Shown here: positions 6,782-13,780 of the stretch, piece after piece | How positions within the stretch are numbered: position 1 is the first letter of the stretch | How the letters are laid out: every line of letters starts with the position of its first letter | Source: CAYXST01 sp964472495 | Lineage (GTDB): Bacteria; Patescibacteriota; Minisyncoccia; Portnoybacterales; UBA2143 | Length of the DNA: 15,192 nucleotides | Direction: 5' to 3' | Assembly (NCBI GenBank): GCA_964472495.1 | Contig: CAYYLD010000014.1 | Span: 1 to 15,192, forward strand | The notes under the pieces: model-generated | Told to the model about the DNA's origin: nothing | Seen by the model: only the letters and a program-made list of their open reading frames with translations | Databases searched by the model: none | Position numbers and translations under genes: made by a program

Positions 6782-7663
6782 TTATCCTCTTTGCCTTTTC
6801 TGCCAGATAACCACTAAGGGACTGGTCAGAAAAACAGAAGAATAAGTGCCGACAATTATGCCAGCAATCAAAGCTAAGGCAAAATACTTAATACTTTGAC
6901 CGCCCAAGAAAAAGATGGCCAAAAGGACAAAAAGAGTGGTCAGGGCCGTATTCAGGCAACGAGTTAAACTCTGATTGATGCTTTGATTAATTATTCCCTC
7001 AAAATCAGTCCAGTTGACCCTCAGCAGATTTTCCCGGGCACGGTCAAAGATAACAATACTGTTATTGACTGAATAACCGAGAATAGTCAAGAAAGCAGCT
7101 ACCAAAGGAAGACCGATTTCGACATTGTAGTAATGGCCCAGGACCGAAAAAAGACCGAGGGTAATCAGAATGTCATGGAACAAAGCAGCGATAGCTACCA
7201 AGCCATATTGCCAAGAGGCAACCGGCTTAGTGATTTTTCGAAAAGTCCAAGCAATATAAAGGATGATGGCTAGTAAAGCCAAAAGAATAGCCCAGGCGGT
7301 TTTCCCTTTTAACTCCTGACCAATCAAGGGGCCGACTGACTCAAATCTTTTTTCCTCAATTTTCTCCCAGCCGAGATTCTCTAAAATCTTTTGATGAGTT
7401 TCCTCATCAATGTCCTTTAAACGTAAAATCAAACCTTGCTGACCGGTTGATTGGAGATTGATTTGGCCTAATTCCAAATCGGCTAATTCTTCTTGAACTT
7501 CCTGATGAGTCGGCTGGTCTCCGTTAAATTCTATCTCCATCAAAGTACCACCGGTGAAATCGATGCCTAAATTTAGGCCCCAGAGTAATAAGCTAATCAA
7601 GCTGGTCAAGACCAGCAGCGCTGAGATAATAAAATAAATTTTACGACGCTTAATAATTTGCAT
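6782..7663 (-). CDS. secF: Protein translocase subunit SecF
   Basis: An inner-membrane RND-fold subunit that, with SecD, uses the proton gradient to help complete export through SecYEG. It is 293 residues, near the usual size for stand-alone SecF. One TM helix lies at about 9-30, followed by the hallmark GIDFTGGT (33-40), a small periplasmic domain, and the five-helix C-terminal bundle with ALFHDILITLG (160-170), AAFLTILGYSVNNSIVIFDRARENL (189-213) and TALTTLFVLLAIFFLGG. The gene starts 6 nt after the secD stop, so the two are surely cotranscribed; the start ATG at 7663 agrees with the conserved N-terminus. No truncation or fusion is seen. Confidence 0.96.
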   Translation of the reverse strand: MQIIKRRKIYFIISALLVLTSLISLLLWGLNLGIDFTGGTLMEIEFNGDQPTHQEVQEELADLELGQINLQSTGQQGLILRLKDIDEETHQKILENLGWEKIEEKRFESVGPLIGQELKGKTAWAILLALLAIILYIAWTFRKITKPVASWQYGLVAIAALFHDILITLGLFSVLGHYYNVEIGLPLVAAFLTILGYSVNNSIVIFDRARENLLRVNWTDFEGIINQSINQSLTRCLNTALTTLFVLLAIFFLGGQSIKYFALALIAGIIVGTYSSVFLTSPLVVIWQKRQRG

Positions 7664-7669
7664 AATTAA

Positions 7670-9112
7670 TTATCTCCAAAGTTTTTGTTTTTCCTCTAAG
7701 CGACCGCCAATAAACCAGCGTAGTAAACTCCGTGTAGCGATAATTGCCGAAAACATACTGACCGAAACACCAATACCTAAAGTCAAAGCAAACCCTTTGA
7801 CTAAGCCGGTAGCGAAAATGTATAAAATAATACAAGTGATGATAGTCGAAAGATTACCATCACGAATAGCTGGCCAGGCCCGGCTAAATCCTTCGTCAAT
7901 GCTGCCGCCCAAACTTTTACCCGATTTAAATTCCTCTCTAAATCTCTCGAAAATGAGGATATTGGCGTCAACAGCCATACCGATTGACAGAATAAAACCG
8001 GCAATACCAGCCAAAGTCAAAGTAACCGGAATTAACTTGAAAATAGCCAAAACTAAAGCGACATAAATTAAAAGAGCCAAACTAGCCAGTAAGCCAGGCA
8101 AGCGATAATAAAAAATAATAAAAATTAAAACAGCGATAAACCCCCAAATAGCTGCTTTCAAGGACTGCTCTAAAGAAAGATGACCCAAGCTGGCGCCGAC
8201 CGTCTGCTGATTGATTAATTTTATTGGCACCGGCAAAGCGCCGGCATTAAGTCGCTGAACCAATTCTTTGGCTTCGCTCAAGGTGAAATTCCCGGTAATC
8301 TGGGCTTTGCCGCCGGAGATTGTCTCTTGAACCACCGGCGTACTGATTGGCGCCCCGTCCAAATAAATAGCTAATGGCTGGCCAACATTCTCTCTGGTTA
8401 ATTCTTCAAAAATCTGACTGCCCTGGTCATCAAATTGAAGACTGACTTGCCACTGATAAGTTTGTTGATTCTGAATTAATTGAGCTTCTTTAAGATAACG
8501 ACCGGTCAACTGGGTTGGTTTGAAATAGGGATCCTCTAATAGTCGATTTAGCTCATCGGCAGTTATCTCTATTCCCTGACTCGACTTTTCCTGAATTTCT
8601 TCTTGGTCAGCTAAAATGCTTTCTGTTTCTGCTTTATCTTTTTTCTCCCGGAAATCCAAAGAGGGCGTTTGACCAATCATCTTAATGGCCTCTTTAACGT
8701 CTTTGACACCAGCCAGCTCAACAATCAAGCGGTAATCCGAGCCAACTTTGTTAACCTGGACAACTGGTTCGGCTACGCCAAAAAGATTGACTCGTCGTTC
8801 AATAACATCGCGGACTCCCTGCATGGAATCCAGATAATTACCCGATTCAACATTGGAAAGGTCGGCCTGATAAATTAAATGAGTCCCTCCTTGTAAATCA
8901 AGACCTAATTTAAAAGGTCGTTGATAAAAATCAGGCAGGATATCTAAACCGAGCTGGTTATTAAGCCAATTGACCGGCTTGTCCCAAATAATCGGAGCAT
9001 CCAAAAAAGCGGCTAAAAAGCCGATTAAGAAAATAAAAAAAATAGTCCAGTGAATTTTCCCAGTTTTTCTCCCTCGGGGAGCTTGATTTGCTTTCTTAGT
9101 AAAAATTCCCAT
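7670..9112 (-). CDS. secD: Protein translocase subunit SecD
   Basis: Partner of SecF in proton-driven protein export at the cytoplasmic membrane. At 480 residues it is on the short side, as in many Gram-positive-like and Patescibacteria SecD. TM1 is at about 21-37, then FKLGLDLQGGTHLIY (67-81), the P1 domain with VRDVIERRVNLFGVAEPVVQ, the P4-like ISGGKAQITGNFTLSEAKELVQRLNAGALPVPI (265-297), and five C-terminal helices with AGIAGFILSIGMAVDANILIFER (368-390), which holds the conserved Asp. The ATG is preceded at 7 nt by a -10 box and by no Shine-Dalgarno, so the mRNA is probably leaderless. A hairpin repeat stands just upstream of the promoter. Confidence 0.96.
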   Translation of the reverse strand: MGIFTKKANQAPRGRKTGKIHWTIFFIFLIGFLAAFLDAPIIWDKPVNWLNNQLGLDILPDFYQRPFKLGLDLQGGTHLIYQADLSNVESGNYLDSMQGVRDVIERRVNLFGVAEPVVQVNKVGSDYRLIVELAGVKDVKEAIKMIGQTPSLDFREKKDKAETESILADQEEIQEKSSQGIEITADELNRLLEDPYFKPTQLTGRYLKEAQLIQNQQTYQWQVSLQFDDQGSQIFEELTRENVGQPLAIYLDGAPISTPVVQETISGGKAQITGNFTLSEAKELVQRLNAGALPVPIKLINQQTVGASLGHLSLEQSLKAAIWGFIAVLIFIIFYYRLPGLLASLALLIYVALVLAIFKLIPVTLTLAGIAGFILSIGMAVDANILIFERFREEFKSGKSLGGSIDEGFSRAWPAIRDGNLSTIITCIILYIFATGLVKGFALTLGIGVSVSMFSAIIATRSLLRWFIGGRLEEKQKLWR

Positions 9113-9119
9113 TGTCTTT

Positions 9120-9148
9120 AATCTAATTTAATTTCCCTTTTTTGTCAA
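9120..9148 (-). promoter_or_regulatory. secDF promoter, apparently leaderless
   Basis: On the minus strand, a perfect TTGACA (9148-9143), a 17-nt spacer, and TAGATT (9125-9120). Only 7 nt (AAAGACA) separate the -10 box from ATG 9112, placing the start site at or next to the start codon. Confidence 0.75.
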
Positions 9149-9165
9149 AAAATAGCTATACCAGC

Positions 9166-9224
9166 GGGGCGTTCCTTTCCGCCAGAGGGCGACCCTTTAA
9201 GGGTGTATCAAAAAGGAACGCCCC
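9166..9224. repeat. Hairpin repeat, family copy 2
   Basis: Perfect 13-bp arms GGGGCGTTCCTTT (9166-9178) and AAAGGAACGCCCC (9212-9224). Inside are an AGGG-CGA-CCCT hairpin (9186-9196) and an overlapping CCCTTTAAGGG. The inner AGGGCGACCCTTT is shared with copy 1. It lies between the 3' end of the 110-aa gene and the secD promoter and lacks a T-run on either strand. Confidence 0.8.
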
Positions 9225-9228
9225 GGAA

Positions 9229-9561
9229 TCAAAACTTTAATTCTTTCTTTAACTCTTCAAGAATATCTTCTGGAATAGGAATCGGTTCGCCTTTGGGACT
9301 GATGCCTGGATAGCGCCAGGCTGAAATCATTCTTTTCCTTTGGCTAATTTGTTGATACATCAGCCAGATTTCAGTCGGTTTCTTAGTGCCGGCTGGCTGC
9401 ATTAAGGCAATCGTCCTTGGCGCAATTCCTTTCTCTCGCCTTTTGGGACTTTTCAAAATGCGGCGCAAACGTCCTTCGGTCAAACCATAATAACGCATCT
9501 TTTCTTTAACGTGCCGCGTCCAATAAATCTCTTTAGTATTTTTGGGCTCTTTTAAAAACAT
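9229..9561 (-). CDS. Small basic protein, DUF4258-like, 110 aa
   Basis: The fold pattern WTRHVKEKMRYYGLTEGRLRRILKSP...IWLMYQQ...KRMISAWRYPG resembles DUF4258 proteins (RelE-related small domains in which an early His and a closing aromatic/Arg strand are conserved). Function is not established; relation to RelE/ParE-type mRNases is only a fold-level inference, and no antitoxin-like partner is adjacent. The C-terminus is acidic and helical (PEDILEELKKELKF). Its ATG overlaps the stop of the upstream gene as TAATG, so it is translationally coupled to the NlpC/P60-like protein and probably belongs to the same job. Confidence 0.75.
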   Translation of the reverse strand: MFLKEPKNTKEIYWTRHVKEKMRYYGLTEGRLRRILKSPKRREKGIAPRTIALMQPAGTKKPTEIWLMYQQISQRKRMISAWRYPGISPKGEPIPIPEDILEELKKELKF

Positions 9562-10028
9562 TATTTAATTATCCGATGAGTTAGGATTTGGGCAATCTTT
9601 CTTTTCGGCTGGCCTGTTTTGGTTTGGCCAAAAGTAAAATGACGGACTAACGGAATACCTTTTTCATAATCATTACTGATTGCCTTATTTTGACCTAAAC
9701 AAAATCCAAGATGCCGATGAATTGCCCCATTAGGAAACTTCTTTTCCTGCCAAACTAAAACATTACCAGGAGTCAATTTTTTAGTCGGCCGCCAGCCGCT
9801 CTCAAGCATATCACCAAGGGTCTTTTTGACTGTGGTGTGCGGTTCGGAAATCAAATCAAATATTTTTAAAATTGAGGAAACATAATAAGCGCAGGAAAGA
9901 TTGCCGTTTTCCAGAACGTCTTTCTTTTGTTTGTTTGCTAAAATATAAAGATGCCGGAACATCCGGCTGCCCTGACTGTCTTTAATCATTTGTAAGTAGT
10001 TTTGATAATTAAGGACTTTAAATTTCAC
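9561..10028 (-). CDS. NlpC/P60-like cysteine hydrolase-like protein, 155 aa
   Basis: The sequence has the order of a papain-like NlpC/P60 or CHAP amidase: a Cys at the start of a helix (LSCAYYVSSIL, C46), a strand with PGNVLVW (87-93), then a His on a strand HRHLGFCLG (104-112, H106 the likely catalytic His) followed by a polar AISND (116-120). If active it would cut peptide or amide bonds, for example in peptidoglycan; no signal peptide or membrane helix is present, so a cytoplasmic role or another exit route must be considered. The start is GTG at 10028, immediately after an A-rich stretch with no Shine-Dalgarno; an alternative inside start would be Met14 or Met23, both before the Cys. It is first in a two-gene unit. 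Confidence 0.72.
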   Translation of the reverse strand: MKFKVLNYQNYLQMIKDSQGSRMFRHLYILANKQKKDVLENGNLSCAYYVSSILKIFDLISEPHTTVKKTLGDMLESGWRPTKKLTPGNVLVWQEKKFPNGAIHRHLGFCLGQNKAISNDYEKGIPLVRHFTFGQTKTGQPKRKIAQILTHRIIK

Positions 10029-10205
10029 TTTTTTTCTTTTATTATGACTATTTTAAACCTAAATCTTAGTCCGCAGGAATAACTTGAGATTTCTTGTAGT
10101 TTTTGCAGTCAAGTCATATTCAAAAACATTCTGAATAAAATTTGTCTGTTTTTGTATCTCTGCTTGTCATGACGCTTTTCATAATTTTTACTCCCCTCTC
10201 CCGAC

Positions 10206-10235
10206 TTGACAAATTATACCTTAGTACCATACTAT
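10206..10235 (+). promoter_or_regulatory. Plus-strand promoter of the 72-aa gene
   Basis: Perfect TTGACA (10206-10211), an 18-nt spacer, and TACTAT (10230-10235). It directs RNA toward the strong Shine-Dalgarno at 10274-10280. Confidence 0.68.
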
Positions 10236-10287
10236 CTGACAGAGTTTTTAACAACCACAATAATCGACAACGGAAGGAGGATGACCG

Positions 10288-10506
10288 ATGAGAACGATAA
10301 AGGCCATACTGAAATCATTGACTATCCTGACAATGGCCTTAGCGGCGGCGCTTGCTGCTTGCTGGGCGATAGCGACAGTAACGCCGTCCTGTATCTTCGC
10401 TACGTTCTTTTTCGAGAGAAGACAGCGCGAGAAAATAGCGCGAGGAATAAGCCTGTCTCCCGCTATCGGACTGCGGAGGCTTTGTATCTCAATACAAAAA
10501 TCATGA
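10288..10506 (+). CDS. Small membrane protein of unknown function, 72 aa
   Basis: ATG at 10288 follows a near-perfect AAGGAGG (10274-10280) by 7 nt, with a consensus promoter upstream and a UUCG-loop terminator downstream. The frame gives a positively charged N-terminus (MRTIKAILKS), one hydrophobic stretch of about 30 residues (11-42, Ala-rich then SCIFATFFF) and a basic tail (ERRQREKIARG). It looks like a single-pass membrane protein or a peptide with a signal-anchor; no family is recognised. Its codons use G and C more than the neighbouring genes, with many GCG Ala codons, which may mark recent acquisition. Other long frames over the same DNA lack such a Shine-Dalgarno. It lies opposite to all flanking genes. 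Confidence 0.6.
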   Translation: MRTIKAILKSLTILTMALAAALAACWAIATVTPSCIFATFFFERRQREKIARGISLSPAIGLRRLCISIQKS

Positions 10507-10520
10507 CCTATATTCATACG

Positions 10521-10554
10521 AGCCCGACTCTTCGGAGAAGGGCTTGTTATTTAT
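10521..10554 (+). terminator. Terminator with UUCG tetraloop, between the 72-aa gene and secA
   Basis: AGCCC (10521-10525) pairs with GGGCT (10540-10544); inside is CTC-TTCG-GAG (10528-10537), and a T-rich tail TGTTATTTATTT follows on the plus strand. It runs up to the secA stop codon (10551-10553), so the same hairpin may also end the convergent secA transcript. Confidence 0.72.
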
Positions 10555-13274
10555 TTCCCGCAACATTTTTTATATTTCAAACCCGAACCGCAAGGACAGG
10601 GGTCATTGCGGCCGATTTTTTTACCCGTTGATAGTTTGCCAACAGCGGCTGGCCTGGCCGGCTGCCCAGCAACATTTCCAGCCGGAGCTAAAGCGACTTT
10701 GTAAATAGTATTGACCACAGTTGATCGAACAGCCGCTAATAATTTTTGAAATAAGCGCATGCCTTCATTTTTATACTCAACTAAGGGATCCTTCTGGCCA
10801 TAGGCGCGCAAGCGGACACTATCCCGCAAATGGTCCATATTGTCTAAATGGTCCATCCAAAGAGTATCAATACTGCGCAAGAAAACGAACTTCTCTATCT
10901 GCCGCATATTTTTGGCCTCTAATTCTTTTTCTTTTTGTTGATAGGCAGTTTCGGCTAATTTAGTCAAATAATCAGCTATTTCTTCTGAGGTTTTTAAATC
11001 CTTTAGGATTTGCTCAAGATTACCCGGTACTGGAAAAACGCTTTTGGCTATCTCGATTATCTCTTTGTAATTCCAACTATCTGCTGGGCCTTGGGTATGA
11101 AATTGGACTATCTTTTCAATTTCCCCTCTGATTGTTTCCAAAATATCTGGCTTAAGATTCTTTTTAGCCAAAACTTCCCGCCGTTTTTTGTAAATAGTCT
11201 CCCTCTGTTTGTTCATGACGTCATCATACTCTAAAACATGCTTTCTGGTATCAAAGTTATAACCTTCAATCCTGGCTTGGGCCGATTCAATGGCTTTGGA
11301 AATCAATTTGTTCTCAATCGGCTGGTCTTCGGGCACTTTTAACATTTCCATCATTGATTTGACCCGGTCGCCGCCGAATATCCTCATCAAGTCATCCTCT
11401 AAAGAAACAAAGAATTGGCTGGAGCCGGGGTCGCCTTGCCGGCCGGTCCGGCCGCGCAACTGGTCATCAATTCGTCGGGCCTCGTGACGCTCGGTGCCAA
11501 TCACATGAAGACCGCCTGATTCAACTACTTCGTCGTGACTCTTCTGCCAAGAAGACCCTTCGACTCGCTCCGCTTCGCTCAGAGAAGAAGATTCAACTGG
11601 CTCCGCCGAAGGATTACTGCCTGAGCTTGTCGAAGGCTCTGACCGACCACCCAAAATAATATCTACTCCTCGGCCAGCCATATTGGTGGCCACGGTGACC
11701 GCGCCCGACTGGCCGGCCTGAGCAATAATTTGGGCTTCTTGTTCATGATTCTTGGCGTTAAGAATCTGATGAGGAATACCTTCTTTTTTAAGTAAAGCGG
11801 CCAGTAGTTCATTCTTCTCAATAGAAACAGTGCCGACTAAAACGGGCTGACCTTTTTGGTGCCTTTTTCTAATCTCTTGAACAATTGCCTGGAATTTGCC
11901 TTTTTCGGTTTTATAAACGCTGTCAGATAGATCTTGGCGAACCATCGGTTGATTAGTCGGTACGACCACTACTTCTAAGTTATAAACTTTATGGAATTCT
12001 TCGGCCGAGGTAAGAGCTGTCCCAGTCATGCCGGCTAATTTAGGATATTGACGAAAATAATTTTGAAAAGTGATAGAGGCCAAGGTGCGGCTCTCTTGCT
12101 GAACCCGAACGCTTTCTTTAGCTTCTAAGGCCTGATGGAGTCCCTCGGAATAACGGCGGCCGGGCATTAACCGGCCGGTAAAATCATCGACAATAATCAC
12201 CTGACCATCTCTGACTACATAATCTCTATCTTTTTTAAACAAAACCTTGGCTCGCAAGGCCTGTTCTAAATGATGAACATAACGGATGCCGCCTTCCTGA
12301 TAAATATTATCCAAACCCAATATTTTTTCTACTTTGGCAATACCCTCTTCGGTCAGAGTAACTGCCCGCATCTTTTCGTCAATATTATAATCAGTATTCT
12401 CTTTGAGCTGAGGAACGAGCCGGCTAAATTGTTCGTAGAGCTTGGTTGACTCGGCATCGGGCATTGAAATAATTAAAGGAGTTCTGGCCTCGTCAATCAA
12501 AATGCTGTCAACTTCGTCAATAATGGCAAAATAAGGCGGACGCTGAACCATCATCTCTAAGGTCGGGGCCATATTGTCTCTCAAATAATCAAAACCAAAT
12601 TCATTATTAGTTCCGTAGGTAATATCTGCTCGATAAGCTTCCCGGCGAGAAACCTCTTTGAGATTTTCCATTTCCACGGTCACTTCGTTTTTATCCGGCG
12701 CCGCCTGCGGCTCAAAAAGATATGACTTCTCGTGATTGAGACAAGCGCAGGAAAGGCCCAAGAGATGATAAATCGGTCCCATCCAATTAGTATCGCGGCG
12801 AGCTAAATAATCATTGACCGTAACAATATGAACGCCTTGGCCGGCTAGGGCGTTTAAATAAATAGCCAAGGTGGCCGCCAAAGTTTTTCCTTCGCCTGTT
12901 TTCATTTCGGCAATCTGACCTTGATGTAAAACAAGGCCGCCAATCAACTGAACATCAAAATGACGTTGTCCTAAAGTCCGCTTGGACACTTCGCGGATTA
13001 AGGCAAAGGCCTCAGGTAAAATCTCGTCTAGAACCTGATTCAAGGATTGCCATCGGGGATCAGTCGCCTGAGGCGATTGTCCGAAAGGGCGATTCTTGAA
13101 TTTTCCTGGAATATTCTGAATTTTCTTTCTAAACTCATTGGTCTTTTCCCCTAGCTGTTCATTAGAAAAAACCTCGAACTGCGGTTCGAGTTGATTAATC
13201 CGGTCAACCAACGAACTAAGTTTTTTCAACTTTCGTTCATTGGCATCGCCTAAAAATTTATCCAAGAAAGACAT
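10551..13274 (-). CDS. secA: Preprotein translocase ATPase SecA
   Basis: The cytoplasmic motor that drives unfolded preproteins through SecYEG. It is 907 residues, full length. N-terminal SecA helix, Walker A EMKTGEGKT (123-131), VTVNDYLARRD (151-161), Walker B IIDEVDSILIDEARTPLIIS (251-270), GRLMPGRRYSEGLHQA (368-382), MTGTA (416-420), ATNMAGRGVDI (529-539), GTERHEARRIDDQLRGRTGRQGDPG (593-617), HVLEYDDVMNKQR and a C-terminal SEC-C zinc motif NDPCPCGSGLKYKKCC (891-906). Two odd stretches coincide with DNA palindromes: residues about 55-76, between the N-terminal helix and the usual ILPEAFAL, and about 545-575 (SEPSTSS...EPVESSSLSEAERVEGSS), a low-complexity insert in the second nucleotide-binding domain. 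Both stay in frame and leave motifs intact. No Shine-Dalgarno; own promoter upstream. Confidence 0.98.
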   Translation of the reverse strand: MSFLDKFLGDANERKLKKLSSLVDRINQLEPQFEVFSNEQLGEKTNEFRKKIQNIPGKFKNRPFGQSPQATDPRWQSLNQVLDEILPEAFALIREVSKRTLGQRHFDVQLIGGLVLHQGQIAEMKTGEGKTLAATLAIYLNALAGQGVHIVTVNDYLARRDTNWMGPIYHLLGLSCACLNHEKSYLFEPQAAPDKNEVTVEMENLKEVSRREAYRADITYGTNNEFGFDYLRDNMAPTLEMMVQRPPYFAIIDEVDSILIDEARTPLIISMPDAESTKLYEQFSRLVPQLKENTDYNIDEKMRAVTLTEEGIAKVEKILGLDNIYQEGGIRYVHHLEQALRAKVLFKKDRDYVVRDGQVIIVDDFTGRLMPGRRYSEGLHQALEAKESVRVQQESRTLASITFQNYFRQYPKLAGMTGTALTSAEEFHKVYNLEVVVVPTNQPMVRQDLSDSVYKTEKGKFQAIVQEIRKRHQKGQPVLVGTVSIEKNELLAALLKKEGIPHQILNAKNHEQEAQIIAQAGQSGAVTVATNMAGRGVDIILGGRSEPSTSSGSNPSAEPVESSSLSEAERVEGSSWQKSHDEVVESGGLHVIGTERHEARRIDDQLRGRTGRQGDPGSSQFFVSLEDDLMRIFGGDRVKSMMEMLKVPEDQPIENKLISKAIESAQARIEGYNFDTRKHVLEYDDVMNKQRETIYKKRREVLAKKNLKPDILETIRGEIEKIVQFHTQGPADSWNYKEIIEIAKSVFPVPGNLEQILKDLKTSEEIADYLTKLAETAYQQKEKELEAKNMRQIEKFVFLRSIDTLWMDHLDNMDHLRDSVRLRAYGQKDPLVEYKNEGMRLFQKLLAAVRSTVVNTIYKVALAPAGNVAGQPARPAAVGKLSTGKKIGRNDPCPCGSGLKYKKCCGK
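11557..11636. repeat. Palindromic element inserted in frame within secA
   Basis: CCTTCGAC (11557-11564) and GCTCAG (11577-11582) are mirrored by CTGAGC (11621-11626) and GTCGAAGG (11629-11636), an inverted pair spanning 80 bp. It encodes about residues 547-573 of SecA, a Ser/Glu-rich stretch absent from standard SecA. Sequences around CTTCGAC...GCTCAG are common dispersed repeats in CPR genomes (recollection, not searched here). Confidence 0.75.
13063..13092. repeat. Fragment of the hairpin repeat family within secA
   Basis: TCGCC-TGA-GGCGA (13063-13075) followed by TGTCCGAAAGGGCGA (13078-13092). Copy 1 has the same order, TCGCC-AAA-GGCGA then TGTCCGAAAGGGCGA (1614-1628), identical over the last 15 nt. 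It encodes part of the extra N-terminal residues of SecA (about 61-71, around RPFGQSPQ). Confidence 0.7.
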
Positions 13275-13299
13275 AATAAAAACCAGTTTAGCTGTTCAT

Positions 13300-13328
13300 A
13301 TTATAAAATAATTTTATAAAAAAATCAA
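13300..13328 (-). promoter_or_regulatory. secA promoter
   Basis: On the minus strand, TTGATT (13328-13323), a 17-nt spacer, and a perfect TATAAT (13305-13300). The start site near 13293 gives a leader of about 19 nt before ATG 13274, with no Shine-Dalgarno in it. The region is very AT-rich. Confidence 0.75.
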
Positions 13329-13388
13329 TTTATAAAAAATCCGCTAAATAAAAATATCAAATTATTCTGTCAATCAGTCCGGTTTACG

Positions 13389-13478
13389 AAAACAAATCCT
13401 CAAAAAATTGAGGACTTGTTTTTGACCAATTGGTCTTTACCCACTAATTAGTGGGTAAACCTGCCTGCCGGCAGGCAG
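13389..13478. repeat. Cluster of four back-to-back palindromes
   Basis: In order: a 15-bp hairpin AAAACAAATCCTCAA (13389-13403) / 13408-13422 with one mismatch and an AAAA loop; GACCAATTGGTC (13424-13435), perfect; a perfect 24-bp palindrome with arms TTTACCCACTAA / TTAGTGGGTAAA (13436-13459); one base; and CTGCCTGCCGGCAGGCAG (13461-13478), perfect. The cluster lies between the 28-aa gene (stop 13488) and the secA promoter. The first hairpin is T-rich on both sides and may serve as a terminator in either direction. Confidence 0.85.
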
Positions 13479-13487
13479 TAAGAAGGC

Positions 13488-13574
13488 CTATCTTTTCTTT
13501 CTTCGACGGCTCGCCGTCTTTTTCTTCTTAGGAGCAGCCTTCTTCTTGGTTGCTCTTCTTTTTCTTTTTACCAT
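13488..13574 (-). CDS. Tiny Lys/Arg-rich nucleic-acid-binding-type protein, 28 aa
   Basis: ATG 13574 to TAG 13488. The peptide begins MVKRKRRATKKKAAPKK and ends TASRRRKKR; nearly two-thirds of its residues are Lys or Arg, the rest mostly Ala and Thr, with no acidic residue at all. This composition resembles the tails of histone H1-like or ribosome-associated proteins, so binding to DNA or RNA is the likeliest role; that is inference from charge. No family name can be given with safety. A TATAAT-containing promoter candidate lies about 130 nt upstream and a cluster of palindromes follows it. There is no Shine-Dalgarno directly before ATG. The basic bias comes from an A-rich strand, so chance cannot be excluded, but the mixed codons (GCT, CCT, ACG, CGT, AGC) argue for selection. 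Confidence 0.6.
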   Translation of the reverse strand: MVKRKRRATKKKAAPKKKKTASRRRKKR

Positions 13575-13606
13575 TGTTTTGTTGGATAAAATTTAAAAAT
13601 AGAAAT

Positions 13607-13631
13607 GGGTAACTCGACCTCCGTTTTACCC
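13607..13631 (-). promoter_or_regulatory. Leader hairpin holding GGAGG in its loop
   Basis: On the minus strand, GGGTAA (13631-13626) pairs with TTACCC (13612-13607), and the 13-nt loop contains GGAGG (13622-13618). It lies in the predicted leader of the 28-aa gene, about 45 nt before ATG. No start codon follows the GGAGG at normal distance, so its use is unclear. Confidence 0.35.
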
Positions 13632-13704
13632 GTTTAAAAACAAAAATTATTCTAAATCTACTCTGTTTTGAAAAAGAAAAAATTATTTTTCTTTTTCACT
13701 TCTA

Positions 13705-13733
13705 ATTATACACTATCTGTCAACAATTGTAAT
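13705..13733 (-). promoter_or_regulatory. Candidate promoter of the 28-aa gene
   Basis: On the minus strand, ATTACA (13733-13728), a 17-nt spacer, and a perfect TATAAT (13710-13705). A TTGACA also occurs (13723-13718) but only 7 nt from the -10, too close to act with it. The implied leader is about 120 nt. Confidence 0.5.
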
Positions 13734-13780
13734 GTGGAAAACTTTATTTAATAAAAAAATCAAAAAATAAAAAGTTTTTT

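Noticed and set aside
7797..8066. Frames of 60-90 codons opposite or offset to secD
   Set aside because: Shadows of the conserved SecD helices; no independent signals.
10029..10205. Promoter for the NlpC/P60-like gene
   Set aside because: AT-rich hexamers such as CATAAT occur, but none has a fitting -35; nothing firm could be called in this gap.
10206..10631. 141-codon plus frame and 89-codon minus frame over the 72-aa gene
   Set aside because: The plus frame begins inside the promoter and reads into secA; the minus frame lacks promoter and Shine-Dalgarno. The 72-codon frame has all signals.
13718..13723. TTGACA next to TATAAT (13705-13710)
   Set aside because: Only 7 nt apart, so they cannot be the -35 and -10 of one promoter.
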